Assembly: GCA_020634935.1 (NCBI GenBank)
Contig: JACKAT010000018.1
Span: forward strand, 1 to 64,000
Source of the DNA: Anaerolineales bacterium
Lineage (GTDB): Bacteria > Chloroflexota > Anaerolineae > 4572-78 > J111
Length of the DNA stretch: 64,000 bases
Direction: 5' to 3'
A program made the position numbers and the translations under genes. The notes under the pieces are model-generated. The model made no database searches and was not told where the DNA came from. It was given only the letters and a program-made list of their open reading frames with translations. Position 1 is the stretch's first letter; each line of letters starts with the position of its first letter. Of this stretch, positions 46,215 through 55,200 are shown one piece after another.

Positions 46215-47414
46215 TTATTTGGTCTCCATACCAGTTAACAGGGCCGGTAGGAAGCCGCCCACAAACGCATCGCCAAGTCCAACCGTGGTGGCATTTGACT
46301 GTTCAACCTGGGCGACCGGTACACAATAGATTTTATTGCCCGGCAGCTTATTTAAGACTTCGGCAAATAGAGCACCCTCTGGGGTGGGCGGGAGACGTTC
46401 AATTGTTTGGTGATTTTCTACGGTGAAATCATCGCCATACCGGAAGCGGGTCGTGGCCATCGTCACGCCCCCTTTGAGGGCATTTGAAAAACGTGTGGCA
46501 TTGTCGCCGTAGGCCAGCGCCCAATACTGGGTATGAACCACAATGACCGGGACAGAAATGAGTTTTTGGAGATCGGCTAAGGCGTCTGTGATCTGAGATG
46601 CGTTGAGCAAATCCAGCTTTCTATCGACGTAGTCTTGCAGTTCATCTTCATTGAGGCTGACAATGGTAATATTTTGGGCCAACGTTCGATAAATCAATTG
46701 GCTAAAACTGGGATCAAAAAATCCCGCGTCCTCACAATATACGACTATATCTGGGGGAAGTTTGGCCATCATTCTGGAAAGAGAGGCCAGCCGATCGGTC
46801 AGGAGGGCCTCGTTTTGCATGGCGTTAAAGCCGGAAATCAACAGTACCCTGGCTGCGGCGATCAGGTCGGCAAAATCCTCATTAAGCTTCATGGTGATAT
46901 TGTCAGTATCATTATGGTAAATAATTCGATTGGGATGGTCAGTACAGATATCGATATCCCCGGCTTGCACGCAGGTATCTTGGCCAAATTGCACAATTAA
47001 ATGCGGATATAAGCTGTCTTGGGTATTGCTGTAAACATAAGGGCTATCCTGCGGAATGAGTCTGCGGACATGGTCATTGAGGGTGACCAAATGAAGCGCC
47101 GAAGTATAGCCGAGTTTCCGCATGGCGATAGCTGCCCGCACCGACGTCCCCCCGAGCGTGATTTTCTTTTCAAAATTCTGCGAAAAATGCTCGATAATAG
47201 CCGACGAGGCGACCGATCGTTCACCGCCGATCCCGGCCTGCAAGAAGCTCAGGATCGAGATTACCAAATCACGCTCGGTGTTGATAACGGTGTTGATGTT
47301 TAACTCGTCTTGATGGATATCATACTGGCTAGTCAGGTTGTCGATAACCTGAGAATCCCAAACAATCTCATAATCGACGTTGTTACCAAACCCCAAAGCA
47401 ATGCTTTCTTTCAT
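46215..47414 (-). CDS. PfkB-superfamily sugar kinase, resembling ADP-dependent PFK/GK
   Basis: The 399-residue ribokinase fold has LGGTSVRAAIAMRKLG near residue 92, LLISGFNAMQNE near 190 and the anion-hole motif TTVGLGDAFVGGFLP near 375 with the catalytic Asp. The length (400 rather than ~310) and the TVGLGDAFVGG form resemble ADP-dependent phosphofructokinase/glucokinases more than ordinary PfkB. It sits just after a class II aldolase in a sugar uptake operon, so it may phosphorylate a ketohexose phosphate. Nucleotide use is unproven. Confidence 0.75.
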   Translation of the reverse strand: MKESIALGFGNNVDYEIVWDSQVIDNLTSQYDIHQDELNINTVINTERDLVISILSFLQAGIGGERSVASSAIIEHFSQNFEKKITLGGTSVRAAIAMRKLGYTSALHLVTLNDHVRRLIPQDSPYVYSNTQDSLYPHLIVQFGQDTCVQAGDIDICTDHPNRIIYHNDTDNITMKLNEDFADLIAAARVLLISGFNAMQNEALLTDRLASLSRMMAKLPPDIVVYCEDAGFFDPSFSQLIYRTLAQNITIVSLNEDELQDYVDRKLDLLNASQITDALADLQKLISVPVIVVHTQYWALAYGDNATRFSNALKGGVTMATTRFRYGDDFTVENHQTIERLPPTPEGALFAEVLNKLPGNKIYCVPVAQVEQSNATTVGLGDAFVGGFLPALLTGMETK

Positions 47415-47535
47415 AACTCTTTTTCACCCTCTTTCTGCCAAAGGCTAAGCCTGCGATAACGCTAACGGTCTATCAGGAAAACCGTTTGCTTTATCGCAAG
47501 CTCCCATTGAACTATGCTTTTGGCTGATGAGCGTA

Positions 47536-48396
47536 CTAATACAGGGCTGCTTTATCTGCGGCAGCAAAAAGGTCTATTTTATAGCGAGCCACTTCTTTCA
47601 TCGCTGCAATGCAAGGCGGATAAATGGAGTTCGGCTCTCGCAGGGTCGGATTTGATAGCACTTCACGGCACTTCTGATAGAAAGCATCCTTGATATCACT
47701 GGAAATATTGATTTTGTTGATGCCCAGTCTAACCGCCATTGCAATTTCTTCGTCAGGATTAGCCGAACCGCCATGCAGTACCAGCGGAATATCGACTCGG
47801 GAGGTGATCTCCTTCAGCAAGTCCAGTTTCAATTCGGGCTTCTTATCTTTAGGATAAATACCGTGAGCCGTCCCAATCGCCACCGCCAATGTATCGACGC
47901 CGGTGCCCTCGACAAAGGTTTCAACATCATCCGGATTGACATAGATAATTTCTTCGGTGCCGGCTTCCGCTTCAGGGCCGGTGGTGCCGATGGTGCCTAG
48001 CTCACCTTCCACCGACACATTGACCGAATGGGCCAGATCCACGACCTGTTTGCTAATGGCGATATTTTGCTCAAGCGGCAACAGAGACGCGTCGATCATC
48101 ACCGAGGTGAACCCGCACTGGATGGCTTCCATAATCTGCCCCATCGTCGAGCCGTGATCCAAATGGATACAGACCGGAATCGACGTCTTATTTGCCTCTT
48201 CGATGGCCGACTTTATAAAGGAAGGTCGAACAAAGGACAACTCATCGGGATGAATGGCCAGAATGACAGGGGAGTTTTTTTCTTGTGAGGCTTCAATTAC
48301 CCCGGTTAGTAACATATTACTGCTAATGTTAAAAGCCGGCACAGCGAAATGGTGGGTGTGGGCTACCGCCAACAGGTCTTTCATGTTCATTAACAT
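47536..48396 (-). CDS. Class II fructose/tagatose-bisphosphate aldolase family
   Basis: The 286-residue zinc aldolase has the metal ligands in CIHLDHGSTM near residue 84, SVEGELGTIGTTG near 130, AIGTAHGIYP near 178 and LVLHGGSANPDEEI near 208. It most resembles the GatY/KbaY-like branch, splitting tagatose or fructose bisphosphate. An upstream kinase or transporter of this operon would supply the substrate. Confidence 0.9.
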   Translation of the reverse strand: MLMNMKDLLAVAHTHHFAVPAFNISSNMLLTGVIEASQEKNSPVILAIHPDELSFVRPSFIKSAIEEANKTSIPVCIHLDHGSTMGQIMEAIQCGFTSVMIDASLLPLEQNIAISKQVVDLAHSVNVSVEGELGTIGTTGPEAEAGTEEIIYVNPDDVETFVEGTGVDTLAVAIGTAHGIYPKDKKPELKLDLLKEITSRVDIPLVLHGGSANPDEEIAMAVRLGINKINISSDIKDAFYQKCREVLSNPTLREPNSIYPPCIAAMKEVARYKIDLFAAADKAALY

Positions 48397-48605
48397 AAAG
48401 GTGTATTCTCCATTTTAATAATGATATTTATCTAGAGCGTTTAAGATATGAAAAACAGGTAACTTCCGCAACCTTGAAGTATGGAGATTAAGAGATTAAG
48501 TGATAAGGAGATTTTTAAGTCCAATCTCCCCATCGCTAATCTCCAATCTCCTACCCGATCGCGCAAGCTATTTTATGACTGTTTATTAACAAGTTCAAGG
48601 CAGGT

Positions 48606-49457
48606 TTACCCTTTAACGGACCCTGCGGACATTCCGGCGATAAAGTACCGTTGGAAGACCAGGAAAAGGATCAAGACCGGTAACGAGCCAAGCACACTCA
48701 TCGCCATCATTTGATTCCATTCATAGGAATGCTGCCCCATCAGCAATTGGATGCCGACGGGAACGGTTCGCATGTCGTTCGTTTTGGTCAAGGTGAGCGC
48801 GAACAAGAATTCGTTCCAGGCCAGCATGAAGGTGTACACACCGACGGACACAATACCCGGTAAAGAAATCGGTACGAGTACGCGCCATAGCGCAACAAAA
48901 GAGGTTCCGCCGTCGATCAAGACGGCTTCGTCAAGGTCTCGGGGTAGCGTATTGAAATATCCGGTCATCATAATAATGGCGTAGGGCAGGGTAAAGACCA
49001 TATAGGTCAGAATCAAGGCCCAATAGGTATTGTATAGCTTGAGCGCCACGATGAGACCGAAGTAAGGAATCATCAATGTGATGGGCGGCACGGCCTGCAC
49101 GCCGATAATGATCACATTCAAATGACTCTTAAATTTGAACTTATACCGGCTAAAACTATAACCCCCCAGAATTCCCACAATTAAGGTGAAAATGGTAACC
49201 AGGATCGAGACCAAATAGCTGTTGAAAAAGAAACGCAACTGTTCCGGATTGGTCAGAACGGCGCGGTAGGCGTCGAAAGAAAACGATTCTGAAATCAGAC
49301 GGGGCGGATACGCAAAAATCTCGGTGTTGGACTTAAGCGAGGATGACAGCATCCAGAGCACGGGGAATCCGGCAAAGAGAGCACCTATCAGAAGCGCTAC
49401 AATCACCAATGCCTTCATCATTACGTTTTGGGTCGATTTCGTCATCAAGTTATTCAT
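48606..49457 (-). CDS. Carbohydrate ABC transporter permease (MalG type)
   Basis: I start at ATG 49457 (MNNLMTKSTQNVMMKALV), which overlaps the stop of the preceding permease by 8 bases. The 283-residue product has six helices. The EAA loop is NTLPRDLDEAVLIDGGTSF, and VPISLPGIVSVGVYTF follows. GMSAGSVKG at the end is the usual MalG C-terminus. Confidence 0.93.
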   Translation of the reverse strand: MNNLMTKSTQNVMMKALVIVALLIGALFAGFPVLWMLSSSLKSNTEIFAYPPRLISESFSFDAYRAVLTNPEQLRFFFNSYLVSILVTIFTLIVGILGGYSFSRYKFKFKSHLNVIIIGVQAVPPITLMIPYFGLIVALKLYNTYWALILTYMVFTLPYAIIMMTGYFNTLPRDLDEAVLIDGGTSFVALWRVLVPISLPGIVSVGVYTFMLAWNEFLFALTLTKTNDMRTVPVGIQLLMGQHSYEWNQMMAMSVLGSLPVLILFLVFQRYFIAGMSAGSVKG

Positions 49458-50376
49458 CGGTCGCCCTCTGATTTCGCACATAGAATAGGGCCACAATGAT
49501 CGACAAGGCCAAAATAATGAAGGCATTGGCCGATGCCATAGAAAACTTATAGGAACTGAACGCTAATTTGTACGTAAACGTGCTTAGTACCTCCGTGGCC
49601 CGGATCGGGCCACCGCCCGTGGTCATCCAGATCAAGGTAAATTGATGCATCGTCCAGATGAAATCGAGCATGGCCAGACTGATGATAATCGGCTTCAACT
49701 GAGGCAGCGTGATATACTGAAAAAGTTGACGGCGATTGGCCCCGTCAATCGTGCCCGCGTCATACAGATCCTTAGGAATTCCCTGGAGACCGGCCAGAAG
49801 GCTGACCATATAGAAGGGGTATCCTGACCAAATATTGATAAAAGTAACCGCAGGCAACGCCAACTGCCGGGAACTGAGCCATTCAATTTGTTCACTGGCG
49901 AGCCCCACCGAAATTAGCATAAAGTTGATGATCCCGTTTGGATTCAGCATCAGCCGCCATAGAATGGCGATAATCGAGGCGGTGAATACCCACGGTAAGA
50001 TATAGACCACCCGGAAAAGCGCCCTCATACCCGGACTGATCAGCTCGGTATTCAAAAGCATAGCAAATGATAAGCCCAGAATAAGGTGAGCAATAACGCT
50101 GATGATTGTCAGATAGAGCGTATGGCCCAGGGCTTGATGAAAAACGCTATCCGTGATAAGGTCGACATAATTGCTGATGCCCACGAAGGCGGGCGTATCT
50201 CTGGTGATGATGACATTGTCCATCAGGGAATAATAGAAGACAATGGCTATAGGAATCAGCGACAACACGGTCAGCAACAGGATTGTCGGTGACAAATAGG
50301 CAAAGGGAACAAGCTGTTTGCCCGTTTTATGCCAATTACGAGTTTTTGCCTCTGTCGAGATAGTAATATTCGCCAT
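49450..50376 (-). CDS. Carbohydrate ABC transporter permease (MalF type)
   Basis: The 308-residue product has six helices. The EAA loop is IPKDLYDAGTIDGANRRQLF, followed by YITLPQLKPII. The ATG at 50376 lies after GAGGCTCCATTT. No ATP-binding protein is in the operon, so a shared ATPase of the MsmK/UgpC type elsewhere must energise it. Confidence 0.93.
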   Translation of the reverse strand: MANITISTEAKTRNWHKTGKQLVPFAYLSPTILLLTVLSLIPIAIVFYYSLMDNVIITRDTPAFVGISNYVDLITDSVFHQALGHTLYLTIISVIAHLILGLSFAMLLNTELISPGMRALFRVVYILPWVFTASIIAILWRLMLNPNGIINFMLISVGLASEQIEWLSSRQLALPAVTFINIWSGYPFYMVSLLAGLQGIPKDLYDAGTIDGANRRQLFQYITLPQLKPIIISLAMLDFIWTMHQFTLIWMTTGGGPIRATEVLSTFTYKLAFSSYKFSMASANAFIILALSIIVALFYVRNQRATDE

Positions 50377-50400
50377 TAAATGGAGCCTCTTTCTTTTCTA

Positions 50401-50438
50401 ATGGAGGCTGCAAGACGCTAGCGTCTTGCAGCCTCCAT
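50401..50438. promoter_or_regulatory. 38-bp perfect palindrome between binding-protein and permease genes
   Basis: ATGGAGGCTGCAAGACGCT is followed directly by its exact complement. On the minus strand this makes a 19-bp stem just after the binding-protein stop, with no T-run. It could protect the upstream message from 3' decay so the binding protein is made in excess. Confidence 0.85.
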
Positions 50439-50470
50439 GCCGTGACATGGAGTATTAAACTACGGTAATC

Positions 50471-51889
50471 CTATTGGAAACTCTCCATCCAGGCTGCCTG
50501 GGCATTAGCAAGGGCCTCATCCAGGGTCTGACCATCATCCAGGTAGAGTTGGAACTGCTCGTCGTACTGGCGCATCAGTTCTTCGGCCACCGGCAGACCC
50601 ACGAACTCGTTGGCCAGATAACCATTCTGGAAGACATCGAAGGCGGCGGCAAACGACTCGTCCGTTTCAACGTAGTCAGGGGTGGCGTTGACGTTGCCGG
50701 GGAAGGCATGGGCCAGCGATGATAGCTTCGAGTTGGTCTCTTGGCTCATCAGGAACTCGATCAACTTCCAGGCTTCGGCTTGGTGTTCGCTGTTTTCAGC
50801 CACGCCGATGCCCCACGAGGCATACGGTAGCCCCCGCGGTCCGGTGTAACCCTCGACGGCCGGCAGGGCGGTGATGGCAAAGTTCAAGTCCGGATTTCGT
50901 TCCCGGATCAAGTTGATGTGAGCCAGCGAGTCGACCATCATGCCGACCCGGCCGTTAACGAACTCTTCCACCTTGTCCGGCTCCGCCATCGCGAAGGCGC
51001 CGGGAGCGATGACGCCGGCATCATACATGCCTTTGATGAACTCCATGGCGCTGCTCACATCCTCATTGCCGACCAGGTTGGGCTGACCATCGGCCAGCAT
51101 ACTGCCACCCGAGGCCCAGACCCAGGACATCACATCATTCTGAATGCCGTTGGGTTGTTCCACCGACAAGGGCAGCACCCAGCCATAGACGTTGTTTTCG
51201 GCGTCGGTCAACTGCTCGGCGGCAGCGGCAAACTCAGCTCGAGTAGAGGGAGGACTGGCTATGCCAGCCTGTTCTAGTAGGTCTAGATTGACAAATACAG
51301 GGTAAACGAAATTGGCAACGGGAATCATGTAAGTTGAACCGTCCAATTGAATCTGGGCGGCCAGTTCGCTGTCATCATAACCGGCGTCGCTCATCAAATT
51401 GGACAGATTGGCCAGTGCCCCCTGTTTCACAAAGTCATTGACCCAGGCTCCGTCCAGACCAACCACATCGGCCATCGTGCCGGTGGCTGCTCCGGCCACG
51501 GTCTGCTGTCGGGTCGCCGCATAGGGAGCGCTGAGTAACTCGACCGTAATGCCGGGGTTTTGAGCTTCAAACTCATCCATCATATCTCTTAATGAGCCTT
51601 CGGGCAGTTCCACCCCCCACCACTGGGCGAATTCTAGTGTAACCGGTTCACCCATAGGTTCAGCGGCCTCTTCGGTCGCGGGTTCTTCAGCGGCGGGTTC
51701 AGCCGCAGGTTCTTCGGCAGGCTCTTCAGCCGCAGGTTCGGCGGCCTCTTCGGTAGCGGGTTCTTCGGCAGCCTCTTTGACTGCGGGTTCGGCAGCAGGT
51801 GGTTCCGGCGTAGCTGGTGCGCCACAACCGGTTGCTATGAAAGCTAACATCACTATTGCCAAGAATAAACTGATAACCCCTTTGTTCAT
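50471..51889 (-). CDS. Carbohydrate ABC transporter substrate-binding lipoprotein
   Basis: I start at ATG 51889 (AGGAGAATAGACAC upstream). The 472-residue product has a lipoprotein signal ending ATGCGAPATP and an Ala/Glu tether of EEPAAEP units. The extracellular-binding family 1 core includes MDEFEAQNPGITVELLSAPY and PYASWGIGVAENSEHQAEAW. It starts the sugar uptake operon. The sugar is unknown. Confidence 0.92.
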   Translation of the reverse strand: MNKGVISLFLAIVMLAFIATGCGAPATPEPPAAEPAVKEAAEEPATEEAAEPAAEEPAEEPAAEPAAEEPATEEAAEPMGEPVTLEFAQWWGVELPEGSLRDMMDEFEAQNPGITVELLSAPYAATRQQTVAGAATGTMADVVGLDGAWVNDFVKQGALANLSNLMSDAGYDDSELAAQIQLDGSTYMIPVANFVYPVFVNLDLLEQAGIASPPSTRAEFAAAAEQLTDAENNVYGWVLPLSVEQPNGIQNDVMSWVWASGGSMLADGQPNLVGNEDVSSAMEFIKGMYDAGVIAPGAFAMAEPDKVEEFVNGRVGMMVDSLAHINLIRERNPDLNFAITALPAVEGYTGPRGLPYASWGIGVAENSEHQAEAWKLIEFLMSQETNSKLSSLAHAFPGNVNATPDYVETDESFAAAFDVFQNGYLANEFVGLPVAEELMRQYDEQFQLYLDDGQTLDEALANAQAAWMESFQ

Positions 51890-52065
51890 GTGTCTATTCT
51901 CCTTTGTAAGCACATCTTGAATATGTTGATTTTGAATGGAATTGGTAAAACGAGTCTATGCCTGCACCATCGTGCATGGCAACTTTCCCTTTCTTTGGAC
52001 CTACGATACATATGCTTTATCCGCCAGTGTTCATCTCCTCCTTTTCTTTTATTAACTTTCTGAAC

Positions 52066-52929
52066 TTAGTACTTGCGATGCCCGGTGGCCCTATCCGTTT
52101 TGGAGACAGCCTGCACCGAAGCATCGGAACGCTCGACGCAGATACCCACATAGAGGGCTTCGGTCAGCGCCAACGTGGCCAAATTAGAGGCCATTCGTTC
52201 CTCGCGAAAATGACTGACCCGCGTGGAGGTGAATAAACAATAATCGCCGTAGCGGGTTAGGGGTGAGTCAGAGTGATTGACAATGCAGACCGTACGCGCG
52301 CCGCGTTCTTTGGCCAACTCCAAGGCATAGACCGTGTCTTTTGAACTGCCTGTGTGCGAGATACCTATCGCGACATCTTCAGGGGAGGTCAGGCTGGCGT
52401 ACATTTCCTGCATAGTCGGGTCAACGGAAAAGCGGCTCCGCAGGCCGACCTTCGTCAGGCGGAAATTAAGATCCATCGCCATGGGGATGGAGTTACCGGA
52501 GGCAAACAGTTCAATTTGGCGGGCATCGCACAATGCCCGGATGGCTGCTTCAAGCACCGGCATGTCCAGGATACGGATGGTATCCTCCAGCGAACGCAAG
52601 CCGGCCGTCATCGCTTTCTGCACCGCGGTGGCCGGCCCGTCGTCCGGCAGCAGATCCTCATGGACGATCGACATCGGCGAGACAATATCTTCGGCCAAAC
52701 GAATCTTAAGCGCGTGAAAGCCGGAATACCCCAAAGCCTGGGCAAAACGGACAATGCTGGCCTCGCTCACGCCCACCCGCGAACCTAACTCAGTAATCGT
52801 TAGGTCGATTGTCTCTTGCGGCGCGTTGAGTATGTACTCGCCCACCTTTTGAGCTGAACCTTTTAGCTGGGGCAGCGCGTCTGAAATCACTGCCAGTGAA
52901 CCACGATCATTGTTAGTTCTGTTTTTCAT
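52066..52929 (-). CDS. MurR/RpiR-family transcriptional regulator
   Basis: The 287-residue product has an N-terminal HTH_6 domain (LTITELGSRVGVSEASIVRF near residue 42) and a C-terminal SIS sugar-phosphate-binding domain (IELFASGNSIPMAMDLNFRL; IGISHTGSSKDTVYALEL). It would sense a sugar phosphate and control the downstream uptake operon. A 12-bp-arm inverted repeat lies 31-68 bases upstream of the start. Confidence 0.93.
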   Translation of the reverse strand: MKNRTNNDRGSLAVISDALPQLKGSAQKVGEYILNAPQETIDLTITELGSRVGVSEASIVRFAQALGYSGFHALKIRLAEDIVSPMSIVHEDLLPDDGPATAVQKAMTAGLRSLEDTIRILDMPVLEAAIRALCDARQIELFASGNSIPMAMDLNFRLTKVGLRSRFSVDPTMQEMYASLTSPEDVAIGISHTGSSKDTVYALELAKERGARTVCIVNHSDSPLTRYGDYCLFTSTRVSHFREERMASNLATLALTEALYVGICVERSDASVQAVSKTDRATGHRKY

Positions 52930-52960
52930 TTTTCAAGAATGTGAGAAATTAAGTGATGAA

Positions 52961-52997
52961 AATTATTTTCATAATTATATCAAATATGAAAATAATT
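52961..52997. promoter_or_regulatory. Predicted RpiR operator
   Basis: AATTATTTTCAT (52961-52972) and ATGAAAATAATT (52986-52997) are exact complements with a 13-base spacer, in an AT-rich upstream region. The size and position fit the autoregulatory site of an RpiR protein. Confidence 0.7.
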
Positions 52998-53036
52998 GTC
53001 AATACATGTTTTTCTCCGCCAACCGGTCCCAGGAAT

Positions 53037-53072
53037 AAAAAAAGCGGGCTGACAAATAGAGTGTCAACCCGC
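53037..53072 (-). terminator. Terminator of the small membrane-protein gene
   Basis: On the minus strand GCGGGTTGACA pairs with TGTCAGCCCGC, followed by TTTTTTT. It marks the end of the urtABCDE transcription unit. Confidence 0.92.
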
Positions 53073-53139
53073 AAAATAACTACCAAACCTATTTTTAATA
53101 AAAACCTGAGCCGTTAACTACCTGCTCCTCAGTCCTCAA

Positions 53140-53475
53140 CTAGAAGAACAGCAACAACACGACGCACATCCCTCCAAAAGCTAGCGCCGATCCCAACGCC
53201 CCACCAATGAGGCCTCGCCACCGGCCTGTCCGGTTAAGACGATGGCCAACTATACCCCCTATTAAGCCCCCTACCAGACCGGGAATTAGCCATAATGGCC
53301 CCAGATAAGTCAGCTCAAACCCAAAAAGGACGATATAAATGGCGATATTTACAACGACCCCAACTACAACGCCTGTACAGCCTGCTTCTGACATACCATA
53401 CCCGCATCCAAATATCACTTCCGGCTGACCCTCAACCGTCAGAACGAATTTAAGATGTGGCACGCCAAAAGCCAT
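53140..53475 (-). CDS. Small glycine-rich membrane protein, unknown function
   Basis: It has 111 residues and three hydrophobic segments (CTGVVVGVVVNIAIYIVLFG; LWLIPGLVGGLIGGIVG; ALGSALAFGGMCVVLLLFF) with Gly-x-x-x-Gly spacing of a glycine-zipper kind. No family was recognised. It starts 34 bases after urtE and ends at a terminator, so it is probably the last gene of the urea transporter operon. Confidence 0.65.
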   Translation of the reverse strand: MAFGVPHLKFVLTVEGQPEVIFGCGYGMSEAGCTGVVVGVVVNIAIYIVLFGFELTYLGPLWLIPGLVGGLIGGIVGHRLNRTGRWRGLIGGALGSALAFGGMCVVLLLFF

Positions 53476-53509
53476 AACCCCATATCGCTAAAGCCGCCCC
53501 TGCCCGTCC

Positions 53510-54211
53510 CTAAACCGCTAAATAAGTTCGAGCGATGTCATCATTAAATTCGTCGATTGGCCCTTCTTTAACAATGGCCCCCGTCTCCATAATATAAAAA
53601 TAATCGGCGATTTGCAAGGCGAAATCCAAAAATTGCTCAACCACCAAAATGGCGATCTGGCCTTCCTCTTGCAGTTTGAGAATGACCTCGGCGATTTCCA
53701 ACATAATCGACGGCTGAATCCCCTCGGTCGGCTCGTCGAGCAGCAGCAGCTTGGGGCGGCGAACCAGGGCGCGGGCGATGGCCAACTGCTGCTGCTGCCC
53801 GCCGCTCAAGGTGCCGGCCACCCGCTGGCGCATCTGCTTGAGCACCGGGAACAAGGTGTACATGGCCTCAATCGACTCGGGGACAACTTTTTGGCCCGGC
53901 GCCGGCTCAAAGCCCATCAATAAATTTTCATAGACGGTCAAATACGGAAAAATACCGCGCCCCTGCGGCACATAGCCGATCCCGGCCCGCGCTCGCTGGC
54001 TGGTGGCCGCCTGGTTCAATTCCTCCCCATCCAGGTTAATCGAGCCGTGTCTGGCCTTGACCACGCCCATGACCGACTTCATAAAGGTGGTTTTGCCCAC
54101 GCCGTTGCGACCCAGCAGGCAGACCACTTCATCTTCGGCTACTTCCAACGATATGTCGTGGAGAATCAGGCTGTCGCCATAGTAGGTTTGAAGTTGGTTA
54201 ACTTGCAGCAT
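53510..54211 (-). CDS. urtE: Urea ABC transporter ATP-binding protein UrtE
   Basis: I start at ATG 54211 (MLQVNQLQTYYGDSLILHDI); the open frame upstream is only the GAGCGAAGCGAAGC repeat. The 233-residue product has Walker A GRNGVGKTT, signature LSGGQQQQLAIARALV and Walker B LLLLDEPTEGIQPS, the last being diagnostic for UrtE. It pairs with UrtD. Confidence 0.95.
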   Translation of the reverse strand: MLQVNQLQTYYGDSLILHDISLEVAEDEVVCLLGRNGVGKTTFMKSVMGVVKARHGSINLDGEELNQAATSQRARAGIGYVPQGRGIFPYLTVYENLLMGFEPAPGQKVVPESIEAMYTLFPVLKQMRQRVAGTLSGGQQQQLAIARALVRRPKLLLLDEPTEGIQPSIMLEIAEVILKLQEEGQIAILVVEQFLDFALQIADYFYIMETGAIVKEGPIDEFNDDIARTYLAV

Positions 54212-54265
54212 TGTGCATCCTTTGTCTGTTGTAGCTGATCTGGCGGTCAGCCTGCAGCTTTCAGC

Positions 54266-54338
54266 AATGTCATTGCGAGCGAAGCGAAGCAATCCCCACT
54301 TCCGAATACGGAGACAGCTTCGTCGTTCCTCCTGGCTA
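54266..54338. repeat. GAGCGAAGCGAAGCAATCCC-type repeat
   Basis: TGTCATTGCGAGCGAAGCG on the left and CTTCGTCGTTCC on the right are imperfect arms of a repeat found in many environmental genomes. It separates urtD from urtE. Confidence 0.7.
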
Positions 54339-54379
54339 TGACACATACAAAATAGCTGACCGCTGATAGCTGACCGCTT

Positions 54380-55189
54380 TTAATGAACCGCCGCCGCTTG
54401 CGGTGCCGTTCGCCGCACCGCGACTTGCTTTTTGCTAACTTGCCGAACTTCATCGTGGGCTTTGCCCAAATAAACTTCGATGACCTGTGGATTGTTTTGG
54501 ATCTCATCCATCGGGCCTTCGCACAAGACGTTGCCCATATGCAGCACGGTCACGGTCCGGGCAAACTTGCGCACAAACTCCATATCGTGCTCCACCACCA
54601 GCACCGACCGGTTTTTGATGATGTCCAGCAGCAGCTCCCCGGTACGATCCCGCTCGCGGCGAGTCATGCCTGCCACCGGCTCATCGAGCAGCAGCAGCTT
54701 GGGTTTTTGAATCAGCAGCATGCCAATTTCCAACCATTGCTTCTCGCCGTGGGACAGCAGGCCGGCCCGCACGTGGGCTCGATTTTGCAGGCCGATTTCA
54801 TCCAGCGTTTCGTGCAGCAGATCGCGCTCTTCCGCCGACATCGGCCCAAACAGTTGGGGGGTGTAGTCGCGAAAACCGAGAGCCGCTTCCAAATTCTCGA
54901 ACACCGACAAACTGCCGAAAATCGACGGCGTTTGGAATTTGCGTCCAATGCCGCACTGCACGATGCGGTGTTCGCCCAGGTGGCTAATGTTTTCGCCATC
55001 AAAGAGCACCTCGCCGGCCTGGGGTTTAGTTTTGCCGGTGATGATGTCCAGCATGGTGGTCTTGCCGGCCCCGTTCGGGCCGATGAAAAAGCGCAGTTCG
55101 CCCTGCTCCATCGAAAAATCGAGATTGTTCAAGACGGTAAAGCCGTCAAAACTAACGGACACTTTGTTGACTTCTAAGATATTTGTCAT
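54380..55189 (-). CDS. urtD: Urea ABC transporter ATP-binding protein UrtD
   Basis: The 269-residue product has Walker A GPNGAGKT near residue 38 and the UrtD-specific LSHGEKQWLEIGMLL signature (His in place of Gly). Walker B is LLLLDEPVAGMTRRE. The C-terminal extension of ~20 residues is basic and Ala-rich. Confidence 0.95.
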   Translation of the reverse strand: MTNILEVNKVSVSFDGFTVLNNLDFSMEQGELRFFIGPNGAGKTTMLDIITGKTKPQAGEVLFDGENISHLGEHRIVQCGIGRKFQTPSIFGSLSVFENLEAALGFRDYTPQLFGPMSAEERDLLHETLDEIGLQNRAHVRAGLLSHGEKQWLEIGMLLIQKPKLLLLDEPVAGMTRRERDRTGELLLDIIKNRSVLVVEHDMEFVRKFARTVTVLHMGNVLCEGPMDEIQNNPQVIEVYLGKAHDEVRQVSKKQVAVRRTAPQAAAVH

Positions 55190-55200
55190 AGGATTTGCCT

